Origin: an uncultured Gardnerella sp.
GTDB lineage: Bacteria > Actinomycetota > Actinomycetes > Actinomycetales > Bifidobacteriaceae
Direction of reading: 5' to 3'
Assembly: GCA_947252975.1 (NCBI GenBank)
Contig: CAMXWX010000043.1
Location: 1 to 7,780, forward strand
Length of the DNA stretch: 7,780 nt
The position numbers and the translations under genes were made by a program. Positions 7,555-7,780 of this stretch are shown here, in pieces; position 1 is the first letter of the stretch; every line of letters begins with the position of its first letter. The notes under the pieces were generated by a model. That model made no database searches. It saw only the letters and a program-made list of their open reading frames with translations, and had not been told where the DNA came from.

Positions 7555-7652
7555 CCGCTTTTGTAGACATCCGCTTTTGTAGACATCCGTTTTTTATAGC
7601 TCTAAACGGCGTGTTCGACTACAAAAAGCGGGGGGTTATAGTCTAAAAGCGG
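7555..7652. repeat. Nested direct and inverted CCGCTTTT repeat cluster
   Basis: Two perfect tandem copies of CCGCTTTTGTAGACAT lie at 7555-7570 and 7571-7586. A third, diverged element at 7587-7609 begins CCGTTT and ends AAACGG, so it can form its own hairpin. Inverted copies follow: CTACAAAAAGCGG at 7619-7631 and one ending AGTCTAAAAGCGG at 7640-7652. The arms are concentric: 7555-7562 with 7645-7652, 7571-7582 with 7619-7631 (one bulged base), and 7587-7592 with 7604-7609. There is also a direct relation between TTATAGCTCTAAACGG (7594-7609) and TTATAGTCTAAAAGCGG (7636-7652). No coding potential was seen. It may be a REP-like or degenerate MITE-like element; its function is unknown. Confidence 0.75.
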
Positions 7653-7655
7653 AAA

Positions 7656-7686
7656 TGACTCGAGAATATCGCTCGCGAGCTCGTCA
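7656..7686. repeat. Short GC-rich palindromic segment
   Basis: GCTCGCGAGC at 7671-7680 is a perfect 10-base palindrome, preceded by the palindrome CTCGAG at 7659-7664. The outer TGAC (7656-7659) can pair with GTCA (7683-7686), and GAG (7662-7664) with CTC (7680-7682), giving an alternative imperfect hairpin. No T run follows, so it is not a classic terminator. It could be remnant repeat sequence or a protein-binding site; nothing here decides which. Confidence 0.45.
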
Positions 7687-7692
7687 ATGAGT

Positions 7693-7719
7693 AAAAAAAA
7701 AACGCGGCAAAATACCGCG
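7693..7719 (-). terminator. Rho-independent terminator of the minus-strand tRNA
   Basis: Read on the minus strand, CGCGG pairs with CCGCG across a seven-base TATTTTG loop (7703-7719 on the window) and is followed directly by ten T (A run at 7693-7702). The stem begins 15 bases beyond the tRNA 3' end. On the + strand the hairpin has no T run, so it acts only for leftward transcription. Confidence 0.88.
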
Positions 7720-7734
7720 AAAACAAACATATTG

Positions 7735-7780
7735 TGGGTGATATAGGAATCGAACCTATGACCCCTTCCGTGTGAAGGAA
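7735..7780 (-). tRNA. tRNA-Val (anticodon CAC), 3' part only
   Basis: The minus strand gives, in order: the 5' anticodon stem remnant TTCC (7777-7780), the loop TTCACAC (7770-7776) with U33 and anticodon CAC (7772-7774), the stem GGAAG (7765-7769), a five-base variable loop GGGTC (7760-7764), a T arm with stem ATAGG/CCTAT and loop TTCGATT (7743-7759), the acceptor strand ATCACCC (7736-7742) and discriminator A (7735). The acceptor strand and A73 match bacterial tRNA-Val. Bases 74-76 would read CAA, so CCA must be added after transcription. The 5' half, including the D arm, lies beyond the window. It decodes GUG codons. Confidence 0.93.

Noticed and set aside
7555..7586. CRISPR array
   Set aside because: The two 16-base copies are directly adjacent with no spacer, and the other copies are inverted and diverged.
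7671..7680. GCTCGCGAGC palindrome as a + strand terminator
   Set aside because: It has no loop of usable size and no T run after it; the real + strand terminator is at 7517-7549.
7770..7776. Alternative reading of the anticodon loop shifted by two bases (CACACGG)
   Set aside because: That reading places A rather than U at position 33 and upsets the five-base variable loop; the TTCACAC loop keeps U33, the stem pairing and a Val-type acceptor.
7735..7780. Integration (attachment) site of a mobile element at the tRNA 3' end
   Set aside because: tRNA 3' ends are common targets, but no second copy of the T-arm/acceptor sequence and no integrase gene is visible in the window.

Overview
The window looks like the 3' part of a very large surface-protein locus from a moderately AT-rich actinobacterium. 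My best guess is the Gardnerella/Bifidobacterium family. The guess rests on base composition, the giant modular wall protein with Rib/alpha-like (YPDGS) repeats, an LPxTG-like LGNTG sorting signal with an RRKKRN tail, and a tRNA that lacks an encoded CCA. No taxonomic marker gene is present, so the genus is an inference.

Bases 1-7490 (96% of the window) are one open reading frame on the + strand. It is already open at the left edge, so the true start, signal peptide and N-terminal domain lie outside the window. 2495 residues are visible; below, residue number equals codon start divided by 3. From N to C terminus the visible protein has four blocks. The first is a mosaic of Rib-like domains alternating with Ig-like domains carrying D-x-x/A-G-N turns (1-2663). 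The second is seven Rib-like repeats with a Y-x-D-G/N-S/T turn (2664-4520). The third is six related repeats in which that turn is shortened to IPG or LPG and a conserved aromatic-x-Trp is gained (4521-5936). The fourth is two copies of a two-domain unit, a Big_6-like Ig domain followed by a domain with a G-V-T-V-x-P-x-T-G signature (5937-7148). A low-complexity Gly/Ser/Asp then Asn/His/Lys linker (7149-7382) follows, and the chain ends in the LGNTG signal, a hydrophobic segment and a basic tail (7383-7487). This is the layout of a wall-anchored fibrous stalk or adhesin.

The intergenic stretch 7491-7734 holds a strong rho-independent terminator for the giant gene, a compact cluster of nested direct and inverted CCGCTTTT repeats, a short GC palindrome, and a minus-strand terminator for the tRNA. 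The right edge (7735-7780) is the 3' half of a tRNA-Val with anticodon CAC, transcribed toward the giant gene. The two transcription units converge and each has its own terminator. I saw no mobile-element genes, CRISPR array, toxin, defence system or other complete gene here.
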